Below, piece by piece: positions 33,583-46,794 of a stretch of DNA of 64,000 bases. The DNA is taken from the NCBI GenBank assembly GCA_947095535.1, contig OX352774.1:211346965-211410964 (forward strand), in the 5' to 3' direction. Origin of the DNA: Poecilobothrus nobilitatus. Taxonomy: Eukaryota; Arthropoda; Insecta; Diptera; Dolichopodidae. Made by a program: the position numbers and the translations under genes. The stretch's first letter is position 1; every line of letters begins with the position of its first letter. Under the pieces are notes generated by a model that was not told the origin of the DNA, searched no databases, and saw only the letters and a program-made list of their open reading frames with translations.

Positions 33583-36575
33583 TTTGGTAATTTTTATCTT
33601 TGGTCAAATAATTACATTTACTTTTGAGTCGATTTAAAATATTTTTTTAATGAATGGAATAGTATCAAGTAGGCTCAGATTGTAAGCAATCTATTTTATT
33701 TGCGAAAAATAATGATTTGAAATCATTAAATCAAATCGTTTAATTGAAACACCTAATTGATCAATGTGACAGATTATAGGAAAGGGATAACTAATAACTT
33801 TCTTTCTCTAAAAAACAGAGGAAACAATAAAGGAAGTTCTTTTCTCTGTAAATTTAAAAGTGAAATTAATTTTGTTGCCCATTTGTTAGACAATCTTAAT
33901 ATGATTCGTTGTATTTTTTCTTACTATAGTTCAACAATTTTGTTTATTAATTCGTAATTGGATGACATCTTTTAGAATACCAGATAGTAAATCTCTAAAT
34001 CATATTAGACAAAAGAATTGGAGGACTTTCAATATATAATAATATATAATTTATTTTTAAATTTTAACTGAAAACAAATTACTGTAAAAATATTTGATTT
34101 ATTAAAGTCACTAATCCAATTTTGTTAATTTACTCCAAGTACGTTAAAAATGCGTCTTATTCTAAAGAAACAAAAACGTGTTCTTAAATACAATAACAAT
34201 ATAATAATTAAACAAAAAATTTTTTAAAATTCCATTCCGAATTTTCACTATAATATAAAATAATTATTGACATTAAATTTTAATTTAATAATTTCTTGAA
34301 CTTCATATTAAAATCAGTTCATCTAAATAAAACAATAATTAAAATAAATATTAAGAAGTTTTTAAAATTCTAAACTTTTTAATAAAATTAAAAATCTAAT
34401 GATATCATTAACACCCCATAATTCTTACAATTATTATGATCTTTGTTTTTTATTATCATGTTTTTGAAATAATTTTTATAGGGGAAAAAAATCACTGTTA
34501 TACCGTCTTGGTTTTTATTAGAGAATTTAAAAAAAAAAAAAATTTTTTTCCCCTCCAAAATTAAAAATAAAAACAAACAAACAAACAAATAATACAAGTA
34601 TAATAAAAAAGGACATGCCATTTAACTTTTTGAATTAAGTTTGAGAAAAAAAAAAATAAATAAAAACCACGGGGCGAAAACCAAACAAAAAAAAAAAAAG
34701 AAATTCTTTTTTACTAAAGGTTAAAAGTTTACAAAATTGTATAATAGAAAAAGAAAAAAAAAAAAAACAAAAACAAAAATAAATACACAATCAAACTAAC
34801 AAAATAATATTATATTATAGTAAAACGGCAAAAAAGTCAAGAATAATTTTAAAAACTTTTTAAATTTTTGAAATTTTATACATCATTGTTTTAACAAAAA
34901 CCATTTTTATAAAATTAAACTGATTTGTCATTGTTATATTTTATTGGGTGGTAAACTTTATTTTTTTTTAAGGGTATTATCCTGTGATATGTTATCTTTC
35001 TATGCTATATTCTATATATATCTTCTATTCTATATATATATATAGGTATATATATATAAACTTCTTAAATGAATTATAATTATTTTTAGTGTTCCTCTAT
35101 CATCGCACTACTGGTCTTCGGAACGGTCAAAGTAACTTTCATTTATTAATTTTTTAAATTAATCTTTAAGTTATCTAACATTATAACATTTCTTAATTTA
35201 AATTTTCTTTGTCCAAAATCGTATGAAAGAAAATAATAAACTCTATACAGAGTATAGTTTCGCAAAATTGTAAGAACTCTTGTTATTCAATAAAATCACC
35301 GCATTTTTGTTTTTTTTTTTATAGTAAATCTTTAATTTTAATCGTAAATCGAGACTGACTGAAATACGCAAGACTATAAATTAATGTTAGTGTTCTTAGT
35401 CCAACTAGTCTGTATAGTTTAAAATATCAACGATAATATTCTTAAACTATCTTATAGATAATCAGTCAATATATTTTACATATCGAAAGAAATTAAAAAT
35501 TGAAACAATTATGCAATATGTTGAAAAATGTTTTTAATTTTTGGTAATGTTCTTATTTTCCATCTATGATATGATGTCTTTTGAATATTTTTCCATTCCA
35601 ATATGATGTCTTTTGAGCTATATATTTTCTTTGTGGTTACAATTTCTTAAATTTTTTGAATGGAGCAAATCAAAATGTTCTGCTTTTAATCAATAATATA
35701 TCGCACAGAGAGAAGTCTATTTTGGAAGTCTTCATCAGAAAAAAAACTTAGGATTTTGAAAATATATTGAATCTTCATATATCCTAAAATCTAGATAAGC
35801 AATATGGAACTTGTGAGACGCGTTTGTATATTTTTACATCTACTCTGTTTTTGGTACTTTCGTTATCAACTGTAAACGATCCAACCTGTTTTAATTTTGA
35901 GCTTCAGTCCTTTACTATTTTATACTTAAATTAAAATATACTTAAATTAAAATATAAAATTTTAGTTTCTGTCCCTTTCTATACCATAAAAAATGGACCA
36001 GTATTTTTCTTTCTGTACGCAAATTTTATTCATAGGAAAACACAATGGAATAGGAAACTTTTCTAATGAAATTAGAGACAAAAAAAAAAAAGCCTTTTTT
36101 ATTTCTATTATTTTTTTTTTAAATTTTTTATCTCTTTCATTTGACTTCGGTATAAAGCTAAAGTCAGTATTTCAGAATTTTCATTTAAATGTATATGTAT
36201 TGAACAAAAAAAAAAAAATGTTGAAAAACGAACTGTTGAAGTTGTAGTTAAAGTTGTAGATAGGTTGAGGGATTAATAAAATTATATTTAATTAGGATGA
36301 TTATTAGTAATGAGTTGGTATATAATAGGTATAGGGTTTACTTTTTTTTTTTTTGTTGTATCCTGGTACACAAGGATACACAAGGATTCTATTATCTTGT
36401 CTTTCAAGTTTTCTTGTAAATAAAAAAAATAAAAAAATAGAAAAAAACAAAAAAAAAACAAAACCGTAGGGAACAAAAAAATTACTCGTTTTTAAAATAA
36501 TAATAAAAAAAAATTATTTCGTGTTTATTTGTTTTTGTTTTTTTTTTCTCTAATTTGAATAGGATGAGTTTTCAT
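33583..36575. other. Non-coding A+T-rich DNA
   Basis: No gene seen. (TA)n DNA lies at about 35012-35058 and a (CAAA)n run at about 34570-34590. Open frames 33757-33957, 34388-34621 and 35993-36247 show no domain. Confidence 0.6.
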
Positions 36576-37560
36576 TATACCCGTACGATAGGATCGGGTA
36601 TAATAAAATTACTCCTCCGTTTGTAACACCTCGAAATAAGCGAGCTAGATATACCTTCAAAGGTATGGATCGGATCAGAAAAAAATTCTAAGACTTTTGA
36701 GCCATGTCCGTCCGTCCGTCCGTCCGTCCGTCCGTCAGCACGCTAACTCAAAAACTAAGAAAGCTAGAATCTTGAAATTTACACAAAATATTTTGGGAGT
36801 AATTTGTAGGTTCCCTATTTTTTTTGGTTGAGTTTGGACCAAGCCTTAGGGTAGCTCTCGAACACCTAACTTTTAGATCCCCACATTTTTTTTGCAATAG
36901 AGCTATGAAATTTTAACTACTGATAGATCTCACAAAAATATTAATTTTATTTTTAATAACTTTTTTTTGTAGCCCCACCCGTTACGGAGCTACAGCTCCC
37001 CAAAGGTTCAAAAAAGCTCTATATTTAAATTGTTATAGCGCAAGTTGTATAAGGTATATCTTCATTTTGAAAACGCCAAACGATTACTACTTTCATTAGC
37101 TTTAAAAGTATATATACAATAAATATATATTTTTGGCATACGGTGTCTTAATTTACCGTTATGCGAAACTCAAATTTTGCAAAATTCTTTAACCCTTCCA
37201 TCTTCTAAACGGTTAAAGTTGGAAACTTGAAATTTTGACAGAAGTTAGATCTTTGAAAATTAGTATGAGTCATTTCAGAAATTTTTTTTGTATCACCCCC
37301 CGTTTAGGAGCTGTAAGGGGTCAAAAACTGAAAATTTTCTATTTTTAAACACCTGTAACTTGAACACCTGTTAAATTTTTTTTGAAGTAATACACAAAAA
37401 TTAAAGCTTCAATATTATAGTCTTATTTCTGTTAACAACTTTTTTTTATAATATAGGGTTACTTTATAATTGACGAAAGTGTTACTTGATTTTTTCAAAT
37501 TTTCTAACAAATTTCTTTAAAACGAATTTTTTCCATTTTGTTTTACTCGATAATTTGAAA
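36576..37560 (+). mobile_element. Composite GTCY element: TATACCC head on family B body
   Basis: The head is a palindrome, TATACCCG at 36576-36583 and CGGGTATA at 36595-36602, followed by 'cgagctagatatacc' and a seven-unit GTCC run. Downstream blocks match family B: 'tagctatgaaattttaacta', 'agccccacccgttacggagc' with 'tacagctcccc' (about 36973-37003), 'gaaaacgccaaacg', 'catttcagaaattttttt', and 'ttttaaacacctgtaact'. The other B copies instead begin with an 'agcacattttt' head, so this copy combines a DINE-1-like head with a B body. No ORF. The 3' end is approximate. Confidence 0.7.
36706..36735 (+). repeat. (GTCC)7 microsatellite
   Basis: Seven perfect GTCC units then gtca. It is the longest GTCY run in the window and sits between head and body of the composite element. 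Confidence 0.95.
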
Positions 37561-38084
37561 TTGTTGAGGATATAATGCGTAGTACAAAAAAATGTAAAGA
37601 AATAAACAACATAACGGTTGCTTGAAGAATTTTTATTTATATGATATTGATATATATACATACTTATATAATATCATGTTTATTTACATATCGTATATGT
37701 CACTAGTGCATGAATGATAAGAGTATAGATGTATATTATATAGCGCCGTATTTACATACATATATGTATTTTATTGTACTTATAAGAAATTATTCTGTCA
37801 ATGGAATATTTAAATATAATATAATATAATATTTAAAATTATATTTACTGTTTTGTACTTAGTAAATTTAATATACATTTACCGCTTAGTATTAAATGGT
37901 ACTATAGAATATTTGAAAAAGTTTTGGATTGATAATCGTTATGTGGAAGGTTAGAATCTGCTTTTGAAGAATGTACATATAAACATGTAGTTTGAATATA
38001 TGTACAACCCATAGTTCTAGAAATTATAAAATTCACCCAAATTATTTTAAAATACTAAAATATTAAAAAAATAATATTGTAAGC
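37561..38084. other. Non-coding A+T-rich DNA
   Basis: No gene seen; TATACATA-type repeats near 37650-37770. Confidence 0.6.
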
Positions 38085-38165
38085 AGAGTGACAGGCTGTG
38101 AACATACTAACGGTTCGTACGGGTATCTAAGAGTTGACAAAGTCAACTGTATTCTTCCTCGTTTT
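38085..38165 (+). mobile_element. Family C fragment: 3' terminus with hairpin
   Basis: 'cgtacgggtatctaagagtt' followed by a perfect hairpin AGTTGAC-aaa-GTCAACT (38132-38148), then 'gtattcttcctcgttttttt'. The same end occurs at 45.13-45.18 kb (gggtatccccgagttaac) and, reversed, at 11.42-11.46 kb. Only the 3' end is present, and here its stem is best preserved. Confidence 0.7.
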
Positions 38166-41100
38166 TTTTATGAGTTTTTTAGCTACTTCAGTTATAGTAC
38201 TTAAATTAAAATATTGTCTTTAATTGTTTCAGGCTAGACTTTACTTTTACTTTTTATATATATATTTTTTTTTCAATGGAGAAGAAAATTCCGAATTTTT
38301 TCCTGTAGTGTGAGTACCAAATTAAAAAAAAACAAATATTGAAAAAAAACAAAAGGATTAATTATTCTTTTTTTTTTTCCTTTATAAAAACTGAAATAAA
38401 ACATAAGTGGTATGATTTGATTTACATTGAGATGACTCAAGGCAAGGCTAAAAATTTTTATTTGTTATTTTTTTTTTAATAGAAATGATTTTTAATGAAT
38501 TTTTAGTTGTACTTGATTTCTTAAAAAAATAAAAAAGATTTCAAGATTTTTTACTTTGATTTGGAAAACTTTTTCTTTTTTGTTTTGGAAGAGAATTGTT
38601 ATAAATTAAAATATAATGGTTTGCTTGTTTCAAGAACTTTAGGTATTATAATTATTTAACCCTGATTTACCCATTTTTACTATAAATTACGTAATTGTTT
38701 TTCAGTACCTACTTTGAATATTTGTAAATATTTAGAAACCAATTTAGAAAACCAATTTTTCAATTTAGAAACCAATTTTTCAACTTTAAAGTAATGTAAA
38801 AACAAATTGATGGCTAGATTATGGCTGAATGACAGTATTAGCTTTTGGCATAAATTGGAAAAATTTTCTTTCAAAGATTTTACATTTAAATTATATGCTT
38901 TATATTACACATTTGAATAAGAGTTAAGAAATAAGGAGGTTCTAGAGGTATATCACTTCTATTATGAATTGGTTGAATAACAGACCACTAAAATGTATAA
39001 TATTTAAATGTGTAATATTTTAAAAAGATTATTGCTCAAATATAAATTTTCTAAAACTTACGATACGGATAAACGATTAAAAATTTCAAAACCCAGAAAA
39101 GGATTTTTTTATGAAATAACTAAGAAGACGATATCAACAACAAAAATTTGGAATATAATATTGGTTCTTCTTTGAAACAAGTTTCTGTGGATTGAAGCAA
39201 CAGTAAGATCGATTATTTATAGGTTTATTTTCTTTTCTCAAATTATTCGTAAATCATCCCCTACTCCATATATTTGTAGATACATTTTTTTGCATATGCT
39301 TATCATAATATCATTTTATTATTCGTTAACTAGGTTTTTTATAGCACACTCTTGCATTTTTAAATTTAATTAAAACTAAATTTTATTTTATTAAAAAGTT
39401 ATCATAATTCTGCGTTATGCTAAAGTTTTCTCTTTAAAGATTTGATTTCATTCTGATTATGATAATTTTCCAACATTTTTTTATAATTGTATAATTAAAA
39501 TTATAGAAATACAATACTGTTTTTAAAATTTTAATTAAAATATATAATTAATTATATTTTTTTTTTTTTAATTCATTTAACTAGGACACAAACCCACAAT
39601 CAATAATAATTCTCTTATAAAAGCTTTACATATATACAATTGCCACAGTATACAATTAAAATAAAATTAAAACATAAAATAAAATAATAAAAGGAAAAGA
39701 AATAAATAAATAAATATATAGATATAGATGAAAAATATTGAATATATAATACATAAAATGTGAAAATAAAAAAAAAAGATGTAAAATATCCACAAAATTT
39801 AAGTTAAACTTTAGAGTGAAAAAAAAAAAAAAAACTAAAACTGAATTTGAAAATTTTCACAGAATCTTCCTGTGGTATTAAACTTTTAATTGACTTTGGT
39901 TTGAAAGGAAAAGTTTTTTTTCTTTTTTTCTGTAAAGTAATAGAAAAGCAAATAAAACTAGAAAGAAAATTTATATATATATTTATATATATACTTTTTT
40001 TTTGTTCTTCAAATAAGACCACTTTTCATTTACAGTTACAAACTTGGAGTAGTAACTATTTTTAAAATGAAAACTGGCTTTAGTTTTTTTTTTTTGTTTG
40101 TTTTTCCTTTCAAAAGAAATTTTCTTTTTTGTTATTTTATCATTCGGGCATTGCCTCTTAAAAAAGTTATTTTTTGGCTCCCGGTGATATAATACTCGAG
40201 TTTTAAATTTTTATCAAAATTGAAAAAGATCGTGTAAATTAGAATATAGCTTGTTTCTTTAAAACAAAACAAAAAAACAAAATAAAGTGAAAACGTGTGT
40301 TGTCGAAATGACAACTATATTAGATTTAAACGAGAAATTATTTTTTTTTAGAAATATGTAACTTTAGAAAAGAGAAAAACAATATTTATTAAAAGAAAAT
40401 TATGATACGTTTTAATTTTATTTTTCAAAATTCATTTCGAAAATTTTGATTTCAAAATAAAAGCTTGAAGTTCAATTATTCATTTATTTACTCTTTAAAA
40501 TTCTGGTCCATCCAAACAGGGTTTAAACATAGGCCACTTTAATAAAAATGTTAATAAATTTTTCTAAATCAAAAAGAAAGTTTGTTTGTAGGGAATTAAA
40601 CATTTGTTCAACTGTTAATTTTTTTTTGTTTATGAAGTAAAGAAGGTGTAGTGAAGTGAGAAATACCGAAGAAGCCTTATTTTTACTAAATTGGGCTTCA
40701 TATAAGTTACTATAGAAGTTACTTTTTTCATTTGGGCAGATAAGAATCACTTGAAGACGTTAAACACAAGTTGTACAAGGACGATTTTTCTAATAACGTG
40801 TGGACTTAACTCACAAAATACAAGAGTAAGAGAAGAATGCCACGGACTAAAAATATGTTTAAAGTTTGCAGGAATATAATGAACGAAGGAATTGATGGTC
40901 TCCTCAAACTTATGTAAACTAAAAATGTAATCATCTTCAATTTTATGGAACACATGAGGCGGCAGTAGATTAGGCATTTACAATATTCAAGTGACAATTC
41001 ATTTGCTATATGCTAAATTATACCATTTGGAGATTTGAATACCGTATGGGGGGGCAGCGAATTATTGCTTTTTTTTTTGGAAAACTTTGAGTAAAGGCAT

Positions 41101-43454
41101 CACACTTCTTATGTCGTGACAACAAGTTTTCACTTTTACAATTGGTTATTGTTTCGTATTCATTTAAATTTTGCTTAGATATAATTTAGGAAAAATTGAA
41201 AACTCATGATGGGTAACAATAAGAATTCACAAATATGAATGATTAAAAAAAAAGAAAACTTACTTATAAGAAACTTACTTACTTATTACCCGATATACAC
41301 CTGCCGATATAAAATATCTGTTAGTTTTCTAAAGAGTTTCAGTCAGAAAATTTTAAATTTCAGAATAAATTTATTTTTTGAAAAAGTTCTATTTTAACAT
41401 AATACAGGTATAATATGAGGCGATACATTTTCCAAATTTTTTTTTTATTTAAAGTTTTTTTCTTTACAATTCTTTCTTTAAAAATGAATCTTTAAAAAAG
41501 TTTTTATGTAAAGAAAAAGAAGGAAAACGTTTTTTTTTTTCGTTTGTGAAAACTTTACGAGTGACAATTTATAGCAACTAATACAATGATTGTAATAATG
41601 GAAAAATATAAAAGGATTGATTTTAAATGCAATAAGGATAACTTTTATTGTATTGTAAAATAGTTTTTTTCTTTTTTATTAATATTATACAGTTGAAATG
41701 AAAGATGAAAAGTATGTGTAAAAGAATTGGCAAATAAGATTGATTATTTTTTTAAGAATTTTATTTAAGTGTAAAGGAACATGCTTTTGCTATTGGAGAA
41801 ATGTGAAAATTAAAAAAAAAAATTAAACTGTTTTTTAAGTGAAATTGATGAAAATTATTTATTTTTAAATATTGATCTTATTTTTAAATTAAGTAACTTG
41901 AAAATGAAGAGTAATTTCGATAGCTTAAAAGTTTTTAAACTATACTCTATTAACTTTTTGTTGACAAAAAATTTATATTAAGAATAAAAATTAAATATGA
42001 TGTTGATTAGTGTTTTTAAGTTTAATATATAGAAAGGTAAAAAACTATCGTCAGATTACAAATACTAGAAATACAAAATTATTTTACTTTAATTGCATAT
42101 AAGAAAAAAAAAAAGTTTAAAATTGATTGCTCATTTCGGGATTACTGAACCTATAATGGACCTACTTTATGTTCATCACTTAATTCAAGAAAATTTTGAC
42201 AATATTGAATCATTTAAATTTGTGGTTTGCCAATTTGTCTAAAAATAAAACATATTATGTAGGTACTAGGTACATATATATACATATATATAATATATTA
42301 GAGTTTCAAAACTAAAGGTCATTAATAAATGGGTTTTATTCTAAATTTAAAAATCAAAATATCTTGTTGATACAATATTTTTGTTTGTTTTGTCCGTTTC
42401 AGTCATTATGTAAGGAGAACAGGGCATTCAATGAATCGATTATTATTCTTTTTAGTCTTAACTTCAGTTTCTTAAATCATTATTTTCACTAAGCGTTTCA
42501 TAATACTTAGCAGTAGTAATTTTACAATGATTTTGAGACACAAATGTTATATTTCTTATATTTGTTATATAAATATTATACTTATGCGCCATCTATTATT
42601 TTATTCAAGAATTATTTATTTATTAATTATTTTTATATAATACGATATAAAGTACTACTTTTGGATATGACTTAATCGGGATTAATTGAATTCAAAACAA
42701 TTCGATAATTGAAAAACCGAAGAGATTTAAACGCCACGCCTTATAAGGTCTGGTAAAATATATACGTTGGTATAAAAGAATTTTTATGGTGATTTCAGGA
42801 TCTGTATTTTATCTAAGAACCAAATAATTATCTATTCTAATACATAAATTGGTCTCTTCAATTCTGTACAGTTTTTATAATAAAAATTAAATGTAAAATA
42901 TAATAAGTAATAAAAATATTTTTATTTTAATTTCCATAATGTTACTTTTATTTTCTAATTCATTTAAAAAATGGGGCTTAAAACTATTCTATTGATATAA
43001 AGTAGAATAAATTTTGTTACATATTCTAAAAACATTTCTGATGTTTAATTAGCCCAGATAGACCCATTATGTAATAATTCGATCTTTTTGAAAAAATATA
43101 TTTTAAAAATGAAATGGCTCAATAAATTTACCCCAATTTTTAAAAATATTTTACTGTTGTACCGTTGTTTAAACAACGATAATTTTATCAGGATCTTGAA
43201 TTTTTTTATTCCGTTATAGCTAGAAAACATTTTCTTTTTTTAAATTCTACTAAATTGACAATCTTACGGTTTATGTTGAAAAGGTTAGGTTGCCAAACAG
43301 CTTGCGCTATTTTTGTAAATTTTGTAAAATTTTCGTGAAGGCCTAAAAAATTTCCAAGGCCTAAAATTTCATATATTGGTTTTCATTTTTTAAGTTAGTT
43401 ATGTACTTCCACTTCCATATGGTGTTCAATAAATTTTAATATATTATTTTACTA
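38166..43454. other. Non-coding A+T-rich DNA with one coding-like patch
   Basis: No confident gene. The exception worth noting is 40523-40977 on the minus strand (separate entry). Other open frames (38680-38874, 39804-40065, 40132-40314, 43045-43230) are compositional. Confidence 0.5.
40523..40977 (-). pseudogene. Possible degenerate coding remnant, unknown
   Basis: Two minus-strand frames abut. One of 76 codons (40747-40977) begins MPNLLPPHVFHKIEDDYIFS and ends ...VFNVFK at a TGA; the next of 75 codons (40523-40750) overlaps it by four bases in a frame shifted by one, and starts MILICPNEKSNFY. Together they would give about 150 residues. The first uses a wider codon range (GAG, ACC, ATC, TCC, TTC, GTC) and more Pro/His/Trp than the composition-driven frames elsewhere, which is why it is listed. 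A stop lies directly before the first ATG and no splice acceptor in frame was found. I recognise no domain. It may be a decayed transposon or host pseudogene, or chance. Confidence 0.25.
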
Positions 43455-43908
43455 ATTTATTAAACAGTCATTCATATTTGAATATTCCGATTGATGATGA
43501 TTGATAAAACAATAGAGAAACTTACCAATGCTATACTAAAAAAATCACAAACGAAGCATGCAAGATCTACTAATTGGACTACCACCAATTCCGATGAAAT
43601 TGAAAAACTTTATGGTTTGGTGTTATCGAAGGGTCTTATAAAACTGGATTAGATTGCAAATTATTAACAAATCAAAGGTATCTATAAGCAAAGTGTTCCA
43701 GTTACTATAATAGTGGGAGAAATTGCTTTAAAGTTTTACTTTGCATGATGCATTTCTGTAATAATGCAAACCATCTTCTAAATAAAGACAAAACGTTGTA
43801 TGCCGATAATTTGTAGATCAGTTATGTTTTGGCACAAGTTTTTCTAGAATTACGTGGTCCCATATAAAACTCAAATGTTATTCAAATATGAATGACGTGG
43901 CATGCAAA
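43455..43908 (-). mobile_element. MITE-like element, TCATTCATATTTGAAT family, copy 2 (inverted)
   Basis: TCATTCATATTTGAAT at 43468-43483 and its exact inverse at 43880-43895 bound about 430 bp. On the minus strand the interior follows copy 1 (2.3-2.8 kb): 'gacccttcgataac', 'catcggaattggtggtagtc', 'gcatgcttcgtttgtgattt', 'agtatagcattgg', 'atcatcaatcggaatattc'. GTGGCATGCAAAG just outside the right repeat (43897 on) matches the inverse of CTTTGCATGCCAC beside copy 1. No ORF. It lacks the (AT)n run of copy 1. Confidence 0.65.
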
Positions 43909-44604
43909 GAGTTAAAAGATACATATAATTGAATCTGTTAAGCGGGGAAAAAGTTTAATAGATTTCCTAACTTTAGTACAGGATCTAAAAATCATATATT
44001 TGTTAGAATAATATATTGAATTAGAATGAAAGTAAACAAATTTATTTATAATGAATAATTTTTCGATATAAAATCTTCTCATTTCGCTATTTTTATTTTG
44101 AAAAGTTTGATTCTTTGTCAAAAAATTATGATTTATTTAAATTGTGGGTCAACCGCCGTAAATTGTTTTCTTTTCCATAATTTCTTAAGGTTATATTCAT
44201 TATTTTATTTTTCAATTATTTTTTTGATTGATTATAAATTGTTTATGTACATTTATTTTACTTACATATACATATACATATACATATGTATGTAATTTAC
44301 AAAAGTGGTACTTAAATTAATTCTATATAATATCTAAACATGTAATGACATTTTCCTACACAAGTAAAATTTTTTTCACTATAATGATTTTCTATTGGAA
44401 ATAATTCCATTATTCTATTTTTAGTATAAAATATTATTATTAGACTTTTATTACTATTTAAATTAGTTGGACCATAGTAATTTTAAAAATATGATGAAAT
44501 TGAATAACATAAAAATTTTATTTTATTATAATTCAATATTCGTGGAAAAATAATATTTGATTGCTATTATAAACCATATTATTTTTTATACGCGTCTGAA
44601 CATA
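43909..44604. other. Non-coding A+T-rich DNA
   Basis: No gene seen. A (CATATA)n microsatellite lies at 44264-44288. Open frames 43912-44121 and 44098-44295 overlap in opposite directions and look compositional. Confidence 0.6.
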
Positions 44605-45175
44605 TTTTCAAGCGTATAATAAATTTTCTATTACGTTTGTGACAGGTGACATGTTTAAAGGTGTCGAGCTAGATATAGACTCAAGTATACAGATTGCATC
44701 CAAATCGAATTCTGAATCGATTAAGCCTTGAACATCCGTTCGTCCGTTCGCAAGACAACAAAAAAAATAAAGAAGCTATGATGCTGTAGTTTTTACTACG
44801 TCAATTTCGAAATTGTTTGTTTCTTTATTTAAACACGGCAAGTTCGGCCGGTGGGATCAAGTAGCTGTCATACAACTTTTTTTTTTATATGAAAATAACT
44901 CAGTATCTATATTAAAACTAGTTATCCGAAAATTTGTGACAATATGTCCAGTTGTATACCAACCACTTATGTAAAATTTGGTTATGCTGGTGTAGGAGAT
45001 TCGAGTAGCTGTCATACAAGTCCACAATTCACATAAATATATGTCGGTATTTAACCGAATCGAAATTCTGAAATTTTATGAAAGATGACCAAATTTTATG
45101 AAAATAGCATACAAATATTATGTTCATATGGGTATCCCCGAGTTAACAAAGTTAAAAAAAAAAGTTAACATTTTC
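44605..45175 (+). mobile_element. GTCY-class repeat family C, copy 2
   Basis: In order: 'attacgtttgtgacaggtga', 'gtcgagctagatatagactc', 'cgattaagccttgaacatcc' with GTCC/GTTC repeats (cgttcgtccgttcg, about 44739-44752), 'tatatgaaaataactcagta', 'gtaaaatttggttatgctgg', 'gagtagctgtcatacaag', 'cacaattcacataaatatat', and a 3' terminus 'gggtatccccgagttaacaa' with a hairpin at about 45141-45156. It matches 11.4-12.1 kb in inverse orientation. Non-coding. Confidence 0.75.
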
Positions 45176-46794
45176 CTCTTTTTTTTTCTAAATTTAATTT
45201 TGTTTAAAATAAAAATGTAATTTACAGATATAAATAATATATGTATGAGCTAGGACATAATAAAGGACTTCATTTTCGATCAAATTGTAAAACATAATAA
45301 AAATTATATTTTTATATACATGTTATATAATATATGGTAATATGTGTATTTATGAAACTGAAGAATAATATAACATATGTCGATTTCAATTTATTATAAA
45401 ATTACATAGGTATGTATATACATTATATGTTTTTGTGTATATAGCGTTATATTTTATAATATGCAGTAGTGAATTTGGTCGGACAAAAGCTGTCATAATA
45501 AATAGTCAAAATACGTGATCATCGCGCCCTCTAATTTTTTTTTTATGTTTTTCATTTTTTTTTTGGTATTTTAAATGCAAAACATGAAATTGGTTTTTGA
45601 GTTATGTTGTGTGCAATTTTTTTTATTTTTCAGTTTATTTAGATTTTTTTTTTTTCTTTCAAAACAGATAATGTTGCCACTACTTTTTAATCAAAAATTA
45701 TTTTAAAATACAGCTTCTATATTATGTTGAGTGCATCACTATGACAGATTTATGCTTTTAAGATTTTGGAATTAAAAATCTTAAAAGCATATTATATCCA
45801 AGTAAATCTTGTATAATAATATATAGTAGCTAGACAAGTTAGATAGTGATTCAAAAACAGGCGAACAATAACATGTGTAATATTTCAAAAAGAGAACGGA
45901 AAAAGAGTTGTACTCAATGAAGGATATAAATTTATAAAGTTATTAGAGTCCACCAACTTTTTCTAAACTCATAAATGAACAAAGAAAAAAATAATCTTTA
46001 TTCTTCCATCTCATCTATTTTATAGAATTTTTGGCAACACTGTTCTAAAAAAAACAACAATTCGTTTTATTAAACCAATTTTATTTTGATATATTTTGCC
46101 TTTTCCATTCTTACTCCCTTTATCTTTTTGCTTAATTTTCTCTGCGGTTCAAATATTTGTAATAATACAATAATAAATTTATTTTTTTTTTCGCTGTTAT
46201 TATAATAATTGAGACCTTAATATGACTTTTCGCATTAATATGTGTAATAAAACAAAAATAAAATAAAAAAAAATATTTTTTTTTTTCGGTTTATATTCTT
46301 ACATTTTCTCTTCACACTCACTTTACAAAAAAAAAATATTTGTGTTGGTAAATTTTTCATATTTTTATTGTTATTATTATTGAAGCTATTTTTTCCTTTT
46401 TTTTTTTTTTTGGTTGATGAAAGTTGGTTTGTTACTTGGTTTTTAATACTGTACGGTAATTTTTTTCCTTGTTGTTTTTTGTCATTTAGATTTGGAATAT
46501 TATGACTTGAATTATATTTACTTAAATTCCCAGTAATTTGTAGAAGAATACAATTATATGTATGGTAGTTTGAAATTTAGAAAATAACAAGTAATCGGAA
46601 AAACCAAGGGTTTTCAAAAAAGCACATTTTCAAAATAAAAAAATATTCCATAACAAGCATAGAAGAGTGAGTAGATACATAGAAAAATAAATTTATAATA
46701 ATATAAATTACGTATTATTAGTACAAATTATGAATAATAAGGAAAACAATAAGAAAAAATTGACAAAAATCGAATCACACTTTCGTAAATTATA
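45176..46794. other. Non-coding A+T-rich DNA
   Basis: No gene seen; poly(T) runs near 45540, 45640 and 46390. Confidence 0.6.

Noticed and set aside
36576..37560. A separate fourth GTCY family
   Set aside because: The body blocks match family B in order, so only the head is different; treated as a composite member.
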